The notes under the pieces were generated by a model that was not told the origin of the DNA, did not search any database, and saw nothing but the letters and a program-made list of their open reading frames with translations. From assembly GCF_000284595.1 (NCBI RefSeq), contig NC_017671.1, positions 3,629,001 through 3,693,000 of the forward strand: a DNA stretch of 64,000 nt, in the 5' to 3' direction. The translations under genes and the position numbers were made by a program. Within the stretch, counting starts at the first letter, position 1, and each line of letters opens with the position of its first letter. This DNA comes from Stenotrophomonas maltophilia D457. Its GTDB lineage: Bacteria; Pseudomonadota; Gammaproteobacteria; Xanthomonadales; Xanthomonadaceae. Of the stretch, positions 24,926 through 33,535 are shown piece by piece.

Positions 24926-25449
24926 TGCTCTACCGCGCCCTCGCACTGGCCGCCCTGGTGCTGGCTACCGCCGGCCTCTTCAGCTGCCAGCAGTCGCGCG
25001 TCAGCCGCGCCACCATCGCGCTGGGCGAGGCCAACGCGGCCTTGGCCAAGGCCGTCGCCGACAACGCCGCCCTGGCCAGCAGCCTCAAGCTGGCCGAAGG
25101 CTCCACCCGCGTCGTGACCAAGTACGTGGACCGCGTACAGCTGGTGCACGAGCGCGGCGACACCATCGTCAAAGAGGTTCCCATCTATGTCACCGCGAAA
25201 GCTGATGCTGCCTGTGTTGTTCCTGCTGGCTTCGTGCAGCTCCACGACACCGCTGCGAGCGGCAGCCCCACCGCCGGCCCTGCCGGAAATCCTGATGCGC
25301 CCGCCGCCGCCACTCCGCTCTCTGCCGTCGCCGAAACCGTCGCCAGCAACTACGCCACCTGCCACGCCACCGCCGAGCAGGTAGTGGCCCTGCAGGAACT
25401 GGCCCGCGAGCTGCACGCCGAGCTTGAACGGCAGGCAGGTACGCCATGA
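24925..25449 (+). CDS. Rz: Phage i-spanin (Rz/LysB-like)
   Basis: A 174-aa protein with an N-terminal membrane segment (LALAALVLATAGLFSCQ) and a periplasmic helix (LGEANAALAKAVADNAALASSLKLAEGS), followed by TKYVDRVQLVHERGDTIVKEVPIYVT, which is typical of LysB/Rz proteins of P2-like phages. The o-spanin is encoded in another frame within it (25187-25384). It overlaps the tail gene R by 4 bp. Confidence 0.85.
   Translation: MLYRALALAALVLATAGLFSCQQSRVSRATIALGEANAALAKAVADNAALASSLKLAEGSTRVVTKYVDRVQLVHERGDTIVKEVPIYVTAKADAACVVPAGFVQLHDTAASGSPTAGPAGNPDAPAAATPLSAVAETVASNYATCHATAEQVVALQELARELHAELERQAGTP
25187..25384 (+). CDS. Rz1: Phage o-spanin lipoprotein (Rz1/LysC-like), embedded
   Basis: A 65-aa frame inside Rz: MSPRKLMLPVLFLLASCSS with lipobox LASC, then a very proline-rich mature part (AAPPPALPEILMRPPPP). 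This is the classical nested Rz1 arrangement, seen here for the second time in the window. Confidence 0.85.
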   Translation: MSPRKLMLPVLFLLASCSSTTPLRAAAPPPALPEILMRPPPPLRSLPSPKPSPATTPPATPPPSR

Positions 25450-25931
25450 AGAAGCCGCAGCTGCTGCGCGACCACCTGGTCGCCGCCGTCCCGGCACTGG
25501 CCAGCGACCCCGACAAGCTGCTGATCTTTGTCGACGGTGGCGGCCTGGCCGGCACCTATCGGCCGGGTCTGGCGTTCGAGTACCGCTACACCCTGGACCT
25601 GGTGCTGACCGACTTTGGCAGCGCACCCGAGGCGGTCATGGTGCCGCTGCTGCAGTGGCTGACCCGTCACCAGCCCGAACTACTGGCCAATCCTGCCAAC
25701 CGTGAGAAGCTGACCTTTGAGGTGGACGTGCTGGGCGACAGCCTGGTGGATCTGGCCATCAAGATGCCGCTCACCGAACGGGTGCTGGTCACCCGCGCCG
25801 CCGATGGCAGCATGCAGCTGCAGCACCTGCCCGAGCCGCCTGCAGAGGGTGCCCACGCCGACACGCTCGCCGGCGGCGCCCTGGTCGCAGACGGCGTCCA
25901 GATCGCCACCCTGCCGGCGATCGCGCAGTGA
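25446..25931 (+). CDS. R: Tail completion protein R (P2 gpR family)
   Basis: A 161-aa protein starting MKKPQLLRDHLVAAVPALASDPDKLLIFVDGG, the characteristic gpR N-terminus, with LAFEYRYTLDLVLTDFGSAPEAVMVPLLQWL following. It completes the tail so that it can join the head. It starts within the last codons of Rz and its stop overlaps the GTG of S. Confidence 0.92.
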   Translation: MKKPQLLRDHLVAAVPALASDPDKLLIFVDGGGLAGTYRPGLAFEYRYTLDLVLTDFGSAPEAVMVPLLQWLTRHQPELLANPANREKLTFEVDVLGDSLVDLAIKMPLTERVLVTRAADGSMQLQHLPEPPAEGAHADTLAGGALVADGVQIATLPAIAQ

Positions 25932-26389
25932 GCGAGGACCTACAGCGACTGGAAGCCTGGGCCGCGCCCCTGCTGCAGCGTCTGCAGCCGGCCGAACGCG
26001 GCAAGCTGGCGCGCAAAGTCGGTACCGCGCTGCGCCGGGCACAGCAGCAGCGCATCGCAACGCAGAAAAACCCCGATGGCACACCCTACGCGGCGCGCCG
26101 TGCCGCGCCCCTGCGTCGGGCCAAGGCCGGGCGCATCAAGCGCGGCGCAATGTTCGTCAAGATCCGGCAGGCGCGGCACCTTCGCGTACGTGTGACCCCC
26201 AATGAGGTGGCCGTCGGCTTCACCGGCCGCGTATCGCGCATTGCACTGATCCATCAGGAGGGCCGCAGCGATGCGGTCAGCAAGGGCGGCCCCCGCGTTA
26301 CCTATGCACGTCGGCGCCTGCTGGGCTTCTCGGCAGCCGACGAGCGGCTTGTGCGCGATCTGATCCTCGACCATCTGGAAGGTCTGTAA
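25928..26389 (+). CDS. S: Tail completion protein S (P2 gpS family)
   Basis: A 153-aa protein with a GTG start overlapping R. The gpS features are LEAWAAPLLQRLQPAERGKLARKVGTALRRAQQQRIATQKNPDGTPY and FVKIRQARHLRVRVTPNEVAVGFTGRVSRIALIHQEG. It is the end of the head-completion/lysis/tail-completion operon; an 86-bp control region separates it from J. Confidence 0.92.
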   Translation: MSEDLQRLEAWAAPLLQRLQPAERGKLARKVGTALRRAQQQRIATQKNPDGTPYAARRAAPLRRAKAGRIKRGAMFVKIRQARHLRVRVTPNEVAVGFTGRVSRIALIHQEGRSDAVSKGGPRVTYARRRLLGFSAADERLVRDLILDHLEGL

Positions 26390-26403
26390 CGTAATCCCCC
26401 GCC

Positions 26404-26458
26404 CTACATGGCGTAGCCGGTGGGCGCGCGCGCGCGCGATGGGATGCTGAAACGCATC
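26404..26458 (+). promoter_or_regulatory. Control region before the baseplate operon
   Basis: It contains a CTAC...GTAG palindrome (26404-26416), a (GC)n tract at 26424-26436, and a perfect 7-bp hairpin GGGATGC-TGAAAC-GCATCCC (26439-26458) ending 17 bases before the J start codon. The V gene is preceded by a related set (GTAG...CTAC at 30436-30452 and (GC)n at 30467-30475), which suggests these mark late promoters controlled by the Ogr-type activator. Confidence 0.4.
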
Positions 26459-26475
26459 CCCGAATCGGCGCTGTC

Positions 26476-27366
26476 GTGTCCACATTTACCGCCATCGAAG
26501 TCGACAAACTGCCGGCGCCCGACATCTTCGAGCAACGCTCTTTCGAGTCGATCTACGCCGAGCGTTTGGCTGAGTTCCGCCGTCTTTGCCCGGAGTACAC
26601 CGCCGTGGTCGAATCCGATCCGGTGGTGAAGATCCTGCAGGCCAGTGCGTACCGAGAGGTGCTGCTGCGCGAGCAGTTCAACCAGCGCGCTCGCGGCCTC
26701 CTTCTTCCGTACTCCCAAGGCGGCGACCTCGACAACCTGGCTGTGCCGTACGGGGTTCAGCGAAAGCTGCTGACCCCCGCCGATCCCGAGACGGGCACAC
26801 CGGCGGTCTACGAGAGCGATTCCGATTTCCGGCGCCGCATCCAGCTGGCGCCGGAGGGTCTGTCGGTTGCCGGCCCCGAAGGTGCCTACATCTTCCACAC
26901 CCTTTCGGCCGACGTGGCCGTACTCGACGCCAGCGTGGCCAGCCCTTCGCCCGGTGAAGTCGTGGTGACCGTGCTTTCGCGGGAGGGCGATGGCACGCCC
27001 TCCGCGCAGCTGCTGGCTGCGGTGGAATCGGCCCTGCTCAACGGGAACGTGCGCCCCCTCACCGACCACGTGACTGTGGCGGCAGCCACCATTGAGCCGT
27101 ACGAGGTCCGCGCGCAGTTGACCACCTTCAACGGACCTGACAGCGCCCTGGTCATTGCCGAGGCCAATCGCCGCATGCGGCTGTTCCTGAGCCAGTCGCA
27201 GCGGCTGGGCCGTGACGTTCCTCTCTCGGCGCTGTATTCTGCCCTGCATGTCGAGGGCGTGCAGCGCGTGCAGCTGGACAGTCCCGCCGCAGATATCACG
27301 GTCAGTCCGCAGAGCGCGGCGTACTGCACCGCTGTGGTGATCGAACACGTGGGCACCAATGACTGA
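26476..27366 (+). CDS. J: Baseplate wedge protein J (P2 gpJ family)
   Basis: A 296-aa protein with a GTG start. It matches gpJ/gp47-like wedge proteins: IDVDKLPAPDI-like start, KILQASAYREVLLREQFNQRARGLLLPYSQGGDLDNLAVPYGV and SVAGPEGAYIFHTLSADVAVLDASVASPSPGEVVVTVLSREGDG. J opens this baseplate operon, whereas in P2 V and W come first. Confidence 0.93.
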   Translation: MSTFTAIEVDKLPAPDIFEQRSFESIYAERLAEFRRLCPEYTAVVESDPVVKILQASAYREVLLREQFNQRARGLLLPYSQGGDLDNLAVPYGVQRKLLTPADPETGTPAVYESDSDFRRRIQLAPEGLSVAGPEGAYIFHTLSADVAVLDASVASPSPGEVVVTVLSREGDGTPSAQLLAAVESALLNGNVRPLTDHVTVAAATIEPYEVRAQLTTFNGPDSALVIAEANRRMRLFLSQSQRLGRDVPLSALYSALHVEGVQRVQLDSPAADITVSPQSAAYCTAVVIEHVGTND

Positions 27367-27916
27367 GGTGCGCAGCCTGCTGCCCCCCAATGCCACCACG
27401 CTGGAACGGGCCGTGGAGGGCGCCGATGCGCAGCTGATGGGCATCCCGATGGTTCACCACCTGCTGTGGAACCCGTGGACGTGCCCGGCGGACTTTCTGC
27501 CGTTCCTGGCGTGGACGGTGTCGGTGGACACCTGGGACAGCGAGTGGCCGGAACAGATCAAGCGCGCCCGCATCGCCAGCTCGTTCCAGATCCAACGGCA
27601 CAAGGGCACCGCGCAGAGCATTGCCGACGTGGTGGCCAGCTTCGGCGGACAGGTGCAGCTGCGCGAGTGGTGGCAGATGGACCCGCCCGGCCAGCCCCAC
27701 ACCTTCGAGCTGCTGCTGACCCTCAGCGGTCAAGGTGGGCAAGACGCCACCGCCGACTTTATCGACCAGGTGATGGCTGCGGTGGACCGCGCCAAGCCCG
27801 TGCGTTCGCACTACTCCTTCACTCAGGGCATCAACGCCGAGGGCGCCATCGGCGTCCTGGGCGTGGCCCGCGTGCTTACCTCTACCCGCCTGCAGCTGGC
27901 CGCCAGCGAACCGTAG
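27359..27916 (+). CDS. I: Baseplate/tail protein I (P2 gpI family)
   Basis: A 185-aa protein: LLPPNATTLERAVEGADAQLMGIPMVHHLLWNPWTCPADFLPFLAWTVSVDTWDSEWPE and QRHKGTAQSIADVVASFG are typical of gpI. It overlaps J by 8 bp and is followed by the fibre gene after 9 bp. Confidence 0.93.
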   Translation: MTEVRSLLPPNATTLERAVEGADAQLMGIPMVHHLLWNPWTCPADFLPFLAWTVSVDTWDSEWPEQIKRARIASSFQIQRHKGTAQSIADVVASFGGQVQLREWWQMDPPGQPHTFELLLTLSGQGGQDATADFIDQVMAAVDRAKPVRSHYSFTQGINAEGAIGVLGVARVLTSTRLQLAASEP

Positions 27917-27925
27917 GACATACCC

Positions 27926-29773
27926 ATGCCCATCCCCCAGATCACCATTACGCCGGCAGGCTTTGCCGCCATCGTCAACGCAGAGAACACGGGTACCGCG
28001 CCGGTCAAGGTCACACAGGTCGGCTTGACTGCTCAGCACTTCGATGTGGGCACCGTGGGCGCATCCGTGCCAGCGGAGTTCAAGCGCCTGACCACCTTCG
28101 GTGGCAAGGCCGTTGCCGACGACACGCTGCACCTGAACGTGCGCGACGACGGTACCGACACCTACACGCTGCGCGGCTTTGGCCTGTACCTGCAGGACGG
28201 CACGCTGTTTGCCGTCTATTCGCAGTCCACGCCCGTCATGGAAAAGGCAGCGGCCGCAACCCTGTTGCTGGCCACGGACATTCGGTTCGCCAAGATCAAC
28301 GCCACCAGCATCGAGGTCGGCGATATCGACTTCATCAATCCGCCGGCGACGACCACGCAGATGGGTGTAGTGCGGTTGGCCACCGAGCAGGAGGCAGACG
28401 CCGGCAGCGATCACGTCACGGCGATCACCCCGCGCGGCCTGGCCCGATACATCAACAACCGCTTCGGAACCGGGGCGCCTTCCACCTTCGTCAAGACGCT
28501 GCTCGGCTTGGCCACCGCTGCCATGTTCCGCGTCGAGCTGGGCCTGAAGTCCGCTGCGCTGCGCGATGAGGGCCATGGGAACGGCCTCAACGCGGACCTG
28601 CTCGACGGCGCGCACGGCGATTACTACCTGGACTGGAAGAACTTCACCGGCGTGCCGAACAGGTTCACGCCGGCTCCCCACACGCATCCCATCGACGAGG
28701 TCGACGGCCTTCAGCCCGCGCTCGACGGCAAAGCCAACCGTGCCGGAGACACCTTCACCGGGCCACTGGCAGTGAATGGGGCCATGCTGCGTTCTTACGG
28801 ATGGAACGGCGTAGCCAGTAACGGAATCCTGGTGCTGGGTGATACCGGCTCCTCCATCGTCAAAAACGGGGCCTACTTCGACTTCACCAACTCGGCGGGC
28901 GGGTATACCGCCACCCTTTCGGCCGGCGGCACCATCTGGACCAGCGGCAACTTTGATCCTGCCAAGAAGCTGAACAAAGCCGGCGATACGATGACGGGTG
29001 ACTTGACCACCGTCGGTCTTCGTGTCGGCTATCCCGGCAACGCTGTTTGCCGCGTCTTCAGTTCCGCCGGCGTCGTCTACTGGGACAGCCGCAGCAGCTA
29101 TGATGGCGCGCTGCCCGACGCCACCGCCTACTACCGCGCTGTTTCACACGAATTCCGCAATTCGTCAGGCAATCGCGTTGTGCTTATCAATGGCAGCGGC
29201 GGGATCTACGCCAGTCTCTTTGCGGGGGCGCAAGCCTTCATCGGTGGCGACCAGAACACCCAAGGGACGCAGATTTTCTGGAACGCTGCTGGCGAAACGA
29301 ACGGTTACGGTTGCTCTGAGTACATCTGCAACTACGGCGGCGGCACTGGCGGGCACCACTTCTACGTCAGGCCTAGCGCAAGCGCCGGACTCGCTCGCGT
29401 GATGGGTGTTGGCCGCAACGGAGCGCTGTGGACGGCCGGCGGCTTCGACTTCGGCTCATCGCGCAAACTCAAAGACGTTGACGGCCCGATGCCCTATGGC
29501 CTTGCGGAAGTCCGTCGCATTGCGACCCTGATTGGCCGATACAAGCCGGAGTACAACCCAGACGGGCGCAAACGTCTGTTCTTCGACGCAGAGCAGTTCG
29601 CCACCGTCATGCCGGAAGCTGTTGATGCTGAGAGCATCGAGTTCGGTGGCGAGCGAGTTGCATCCATGAAGCTGGATCAGGTGATGCCACCGGCATACCG
29701 GGCCATTGCTCAACTCGCCGACCTGGTGGACCAACTGCTCGCGGAAGTCGCCGCTCTGAAGGAGGGCTGCTGA
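27926..29773 (+). CDS. H: Tail fibre protein H with C-terminal S74 chaperone domain
   Basis: A 615-aa fibre. The N-terminal about 150 residues (ITITPAGFAAIVNAENTGTAPVKVTQVGLTAQHF) are the P2-like baseplate-attachment domain, and DGLQPALDGKANRAGDTFTGPL is a fibre repeat. The C-terminus begins FGSSRKLKDVDGPMPYGLAEV and ends in a coiled coil (LADLVDQLLAEVAALKEG), matching the self-cleaving intramolecular chaperone (peptidase S74). That domain trimerises the fibre and then releases itself, which may explain why no gpG-type fibre-assembly gene follows. Confidence 0.88.
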   Translation: MPIPQITITPAGFAAIVNAENTGTAPVKVTQVGLTAQHFDVGTVGASVPAEFKRLTTFGGKAVADDTLHLNVRDDGTDTYTLRGFGLYLQDGTLFAVYSQSTPVMEKAAAATLLLATDIRFAKINATSIEVGDIDFINPPATTTQMGVVRLATEQEADAGSDHVTAITPRGLARYINNRFGTGAPSTFVKTLLGLATAAMFRVELGLKSAALRDEGHGNGLNADLLDGAHGDYYLDWKNFTGVPNRFTPAPHTHPIDEVDGLQPALDGKANRAGDTFTGPLAVNGAMLRSYGWNGVASNGILVLGDTGSSIVKNGAYFDFTNSAGGYTATLSAGGTIWTSGNFDPAKKLNKAGDTMTGDLTTVGLRVGYPGNAVCRVFSSAGVVYWDSRSSYDGALPDATAYYRAVSHEFRNSSGNRVVLINGSGGIYASLFAGAQAFIGGDQNTQGTQIFWNAAGETNGYGCSEYICNYGGGTGGHHFYVRPSASAGLARVMGVGRNGALWTAGGFDFGSSRKLKDVDGPMPYGLAEVRRIATLIGRYKPEYNPDGRKRLFFDAEQFATVMPEAVDAESIEFGGERVASMKLDQVMPPAYRAIAQLADLVDQLLAEVAALKEGC

Positions 29774-29774
29774 C

Positions 29775-30425
29775 ATGGCGAGCGGATATCGAAGCGGCGG
29801 CGTGGACTTCGACGACCTGTTCGACGCCGATGTGATGGGCGATGGCCCGACTGCCAGCGGATACCGGCAGAGCGGGCAGCCTTTGCGCTATGCCCACATC
29901 CAGTACGGGCAGAAGCGCGGCGATGTGGGCTATCGCTCCGGCGGCGTCGACGTATCGAACCTGTGGGCTGCAAAGGGCACAGCAACCTACGTGCTGCCGT
30001 TTCACGGCAAGGGCTTCTCCGCGCACAACCAGTCCGACACCAACGCGCAGGGCAACACCTCGGCGCAGGTGGAGCTGCGCATCAACGCCGATGGCGCCTA
30101 CGAGGTCTGGGTGTCGACCAACGGCGGCGGCAATAACTCCAGCCGCGTGGCTGAGCGCGGGATGTGGCTGCGTAACGGCGGCGCTGGCGAGTACGACGTG
30201 CGCTTTGAGTTCGCAAACGCCGGCGCGGCGAACGTTGGCAGTACGGCGCCGGACTGGCGCAATGCCAGCGCTTCGCAGTCGTGCTCGGCCCAGGTCAGCG
30301 TTCCCAGCGCTTCGGGCCAGAACGTGCGCGCGGATGTGGAGTTCCACTGCCTCATGCGAAGGGCCGGCGGGAACGTCAGCCGTTCCATCATGGTGGCCAG
30401 CGTAGGCGCAGCCGGCTGGTGGTAA
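29775..30425 (+). CDS. Unknown tail-module protein with GYRSGGVD repeats
   Basis: A 216-aa protein in the position where P2 has the fibre-assembly gene G. The N-terminal half carries two copies of a GYRSGGVD motif (SGYRSGGVDFDDLFD, VGYRSGGVDVSNLW). The rest is Gly/Asn/Ser-rich and beta-like (ADGAYEVWVSTNGGGNNSSRVAERGMWLRNGG). It starts 1 bp after H. It could be a fibre tip, adhesin or baseplate cap; no family recognised. Confidence 0.7.
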   Translation: MASGYRSGGVDFDDLFDADVMGDGPTASGYRQSGQPLRYAHIQYGQKRGDVGYRSGGVDVSNLWAAKGTATYVLPFHGKGFSAHNQSDTNAQGNTSAQVELRINADGAYEVWVSTNGGGNNSSRVAERGMWLRNGGAGEYDVRFEFANAGAANVGSTAPDWRNASASQSCSAQVSVPSASGQNVRADVEFHCLMRRAGGNVSRSIMVASVGAAGWW

Positions 30426-30499
30426 CCGCAGCTTTGTAGCGCGTCGATCTACGCGTGCCATTACGTGCGCGCGCGAGGGGCACGGCACAACATGGGCGC

Positions 30500-31066
30500 A
30501 TGGATAGCGCCCAGCCCCAACAGATCAACAACCTGCTGCGCCAGGGAGTGGTGACGACGGTCGATCATTCGCGTGCGCTGTGTCGTGTCCGCACGGGCGA
30601 GGCCCATACCGACTACATCCCGTGGCTGGCATCCGCCGCCGGCACCCTCGCGGTGTGGGCGCCGCCGGGCGTCGGCGAGCAGGTGACGCTGGTGTGCAGC
30701 GACGGCGACTTGGCCAATGCGGTCGTCCTGCGCGGCCTGTACTGCGATCAGTACCCCGCCCCGTCCGACAATGCGGATCTGGTCATGGTCAAGTTCAGCG
30801 ATGGCGCGGTCATCAGCTACGACAGCGCATCACATGCGCTCGCAGCCATCCTGCCCAGCGGTGGCATTGCCACAATCACCGCAGATGGTGGCGTCACGAT
30901 CAACGGGCCGGTCACCATCAACGGCGATACCAGCATCACCGGCCAGGTCACCATCAACGGCAAGGCTGAGGCGTCCGAGGACGTTGTGGGCGGCGGCATC
31001 AGCCTCAAGCAGCATAAGCACGGCGCGGTACAGCCGGGCAGCGGCACGTCGGGACCGCCGGCATGA
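30500..31066 (+). CDS. V: Baseplate spike protein V (P2 gpV family)
   Basis: A 188-aa membrane-piercing spike. The OB-like N-terminal domain (INNLLRQGVVTTVDHSRALCRVRTGEAHTDYIPW) is followed by a beta-helix built of repeats (GGVTINGPVTINGDTSITGQVTINGK) and the apex motif KQHKHG, an HxH that binds iron at the tip in P2. ATG 30500 was preferred to the upstream open frame on family length. It overlaps W by four bases. Confidence 0.93.
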   Translation: MDSAQPQQINNLLRQGVVTTVDHSRALCRVRTGEAHTDYIPWLASAAGTLAVWAPPGVGEQVTLVCSDGDLANAVVLRGLYCDQYPAPSDNADLVMVKFSDGAVISYDSASHALAAILPSGGIATITADGGVTINGPVTINGDTSITGQVTINGKAEASEDVVGGGISLKQHKHGAVQPGSGTSGPPA

Positions 31067-31422
31067 TCGGCATGGACGGTCAGGCGGGCACATTCAAAGA
31101 CGACACCGCGCATCTGCGGCAGTCCATTGCCGACATTCTCACCACTCCAATCGGCTCGCGCATCCAGCGCCGCGATTACGGCTCGCTGCTGCCGGAGCTG
31201 ATCGACCAGCCGTTCAACGAAGCCACGCGGTTGCGCCTGTATGGCGCTACTGCAACGGCGCTGATGCGTTGGGAGCCACGCCTGCGCCTCAGCCGCATCA
31301 CCCTCTCGCGTGGTCAGGAGCCAGGCACGTTCGTACTGGATCTGGATGGCCAGCGCACGGTGCCCACCGGCGCCTCCAGCACCACCCGTCTCTCTGTCCC
31401 GCTTCGCTTCCGCACCCCATAA
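31063..31422 (+). CDS. W: Baseplate wedge protein W (P2 gpW, gp25-like)
   Basis: A 119-aa protein with the gp25-like signature DTAHLRQSIADILTTPIGSRIQRRDYGSLLPELIDQPFN and WEPRLRLSRITL. It starts inside the V stop codon (ATGA). It initiates sheath assembly at the baseplate. Confidence 0.93.
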   Translation: MIGMDGQAGTFKDDTAHLRQSIADILTTPIGSRIQRRDYGSLLPELIDQPFNEATRLRLYGATATALMRWEPRLRLSRITLSRGQEPGTFVLDLDGQRTVPTGASSTTRLSVPLRFRTP

Positions 31423-31438
31423 CCGCAGGAGTTCCCTC

Positions 31439-32608
31439 ATGGCCACCGACTACCACCACGGCGTACGCGTCATCGAAATCAACGGCGGCGTGCGTCCGAT
31501 CCGCACTGTTGCCACCGCTGTTGTCGGCGTCGTCTGCACCGCGCAGGACGCTGACGCCACGCTGTTCCCCCTCGACCGACCGGTGCTGCTGACCGACGTG
31601 CTGGGCGCCGTCGGTAAGGCCGGCACCAGCGGCACGCTGCGCGCCACGCTGCAGGCCATTGCCGACCAGGCCAACGCCATTACCGTGGTGGTGCGCGTCG
31701 CCGAAGGTTCCGACGATAGCGCCACCACCGCCAACGTGATCGGCAGGAAGGACGGCGCCACCTTCACCGGCATGCAGGCGCTGCTGGTGGCTGAGGCGCA
31801 GGTAGGCGTGCGTCCGCGCATCCTGGGCGCACCCGGTCTGGACACCCAGCCGGTTTCGGCCGCGCTGGCGGTCATCGCCAAGAAGCTGCGCGCGATGGCC
31901 TACGTGAGCTGTGCCGCCAGTGCCTCGGTCAGCGAAGCCATCGCCTATCGCGAGCAGTTCAGCCAGCGCGAGCTGATGCTGATCTATCCCGACTTCGTCG
32001 CGTTCAACACTGCCGACGCCACCACCAGCATGGCGTTCGCGACCGCCCGCGCCCTGGGCCTGCGCGCGATGATCGATGAGCAGCAGGGCTGGCACAAGTC
32101 GATCTCCAATGTGGCCGTCGCCGGCGTGACCGGCATCAGCCGCGACGTGCACTGGGACCTGCAAGATCCGGCGACCGACGCTGGCCTGCTGAACGCCGCC
32201 GACATCACCACCCTCATCAACTCCAACGGCTACAAGTTCTGGGGTTCGCGAACCTGCAGCGACGACCCGCTGTTCGCCTTCGAGACGGCCACGCGCACCG
32301 CGCAGATCCTGGCCGACACCATTGCAGAGGCGCAGATGGTCTACATCGACAAGCCCGAGCATCCGTCGCTCATCCGCGACATGCTGGAGAGCATCAATGC
32401 CAAATTCCGCGAGCTGGTGAACGCGGGCTATGTGCTGGGTGCATCGGCCTGGCACGACGAAGCCGCCAACGAGTCCAGCCAGCTGAAGGCCGGCCGGGTG
32501 ACCATCGATTACGACTACACGCCGGTACCGCCGCTGGAGAACCTGGTACTGAACCAGCGCATCACCGACCGCTACTTCGCCGACTTCCCGGCCCGTATCA
32601 ACGGCTGA
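31439..32608 (+). CDS. FI: Tail sheath protein FI (P2 family)
   Basis: A 389-aa contractile sheath subunit. Its start MATDYHHGVRVIEINGGVRPIRTVATAVVGVVCTA and the C-terminal LENLVLNQRITDRYFADFPARIN are characteristic. CAGGAG lies upstream of ATG 31439. The length equals P2 gpFI closely. Confidence 0.95.
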   Translation: MATDYHHGVRVIEINGGVRPIRTVATAVVGVVCTAQDADATLFPLDRPVLLTDVLGAVGKAGTSGTLRATLQAIADQANAITVVVRVAEGSDDSATTANVIGRKDGATFTGMQALLVAEAQVGVRPRILGAPGLDTQPVSAALAVIAKKLRAMAYVSCAASASVSEAIAYREQFSQRELMLIYPDFVAFNTADATTSMAFATARALGLRAMIDEQQGWHKSISNVAVAGVTGISRDVHWDLQDPATDAGLLNAADITTLINSNGYKFWGSRTCSDDPLFAFETATRTAQILADTIAEAQMVYIDKPEHPSLIRDMLESINAKFRELVNAGYVLGASAWHDEAANESSQLKAGRVTIDYDYTPVPPLENLVLNQRITDRYFADFPARING

Positions 32609-32631
32609 TGCCGTACTGAGGAACCATTCCC

Positions 32632-33141
32632 ATGTCCATGCCCAGCAAGCTCAAGAATCTCAACCTGTTCAATGACGGCCTCAGCTACCTGGGCCAGGTC
32701 ACCGAGGTCAAGCTGCCGACCTTGACCCGCAAGATGGAGGAATACCGCGCCGGCGGCATGCTCGGCCCCATCGATATCGACCTCGGCCAGGAAAAGATCG
32801 AACTGGAATGGAAGTGCGGCGGACTGATGCGCGACGTGCTGCGCCAGTACGGCGCCATCGCCCACAACGCCGTGCAGCTGCGCTTCGCTGGCGCATACCA
32901 GCGCGAAGACAGCGCCGACGTGGATGCGGTGGAGATCGTCATCCGCGGCCGCCACAGCGAGATTGACCCCGGCACCGGCAAGGTCGGTGACGACACCGAG
33001 TTCAGCGTGAAGACCACCGCCAGCTACTACAAGCTGAGCATCAACGGCCGTACCGAGATCGAAATCGACATGGTCGGCATGGTGTTCATCGTCAACGGCG
33101 TGGACCAGCTGGCCGGCCAGCGACGCGCCATCGGCGCCTGA
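32632..33141 (+). CDS. FII: Tail tube protein FII (P2 family)
   Basis: A 169-aa tube subunit: MPSKLKNLNLFNDGLSYLGQVTEVKLPTLTRKMEEYRAGGMLGPIDIDLG is typical, as are YYKLSINGRTEIEIDMVGMVFIVNGVDQL and the downstream RRAIG end. It follows FI by 23 bp. Confidence 0.95.
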   Translation: MSMPSKLKNLNLFNDGLSYLGQVTEVKLPTLTRKMEEYRAGGMLGPIDIDLGQEKIELEWKCGGLMRDVLRQYGAIAHNAVQLRFAGAYQREDSADVDAVEIVIRGRHSEIDPGTGKVGDDTEFSVKTTASYYKLSINGRTEIEIDMVGMVFIVNGVDQLAGQRRAIGA

Positions 33142-33200
33142 CCCACATCACCGGGCTGCCTCAGCGGCCCGGCCCACCTCTGCCCTGAGAGACCCACGAC

Positions 33201-33527
33201 ATGACTGACAAAGCCACCACCACCGCCGGCGCCGAAGCCATCGACGCCAACACGGTCACCCTCGACTACCCAATCCAGCGCGGCGAGCAGGTCATCGCCA
33301 CCATCAAGCTGCGCAAGCCCAACGCCGGGGAGCTGCGCGGCATCAAGCTGGTGGACCTGCTGCAGATCGACGTGAGCGCGGTGGCCGCGCTGCTGCCGCG
33401 CATCACCGAGCCGACGCTGACGGCTGCCGACGTGAACAAGCTGGACCCTGCCGACCTGGTCGCCATCGGCACCCTCGTCGCTGGTTTTTTTGTGCCGAAG
33501 GCGCAGCGGGAATTCCTCAGCGCGTAG
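33201..33527 (+). CDS. E: Tail assembly protein E (P2 gpE family)
   Basis: A 108-aa protein (TVTLDYPIQRGEQVIATIKLRKPNAGELRGIKLVDLLQIDVSAVAALLPRITEPTL...). It acts as a tape-measure assembly chaperone. A run of seven T (33485-33491), in phase T TTT TTT, allows a -1 shift that joins E to E'. The fused product would span 33201-33652, about 150 aa; the unshifted form stops at 33527. Confidence 0.92.
   Translation: MTDKATTTAGAEAIDANTVTLDYPIQRGEQVIATIKLRKPNAGELRGIKLVDLLQIDVSAVAALLPRITEPTLTAADVNKLDPADLVAIGTLVAGFFVPKAQREFLSA
33485..33491 (+). promoter_or_regulatory. -1 ribosomal slippery site for E/E'
   Basis: Seven T in zero-frame phase T-TTT-TTT, followed by GTG. Slipping back one base continues through C-A-E-G-A-A-G-I into the E' frame without a stop. 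P2-like phages make E+E' by this mechanism. Confidence 0.82.
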
Positions 33528-33535
33528 AGGACTTC

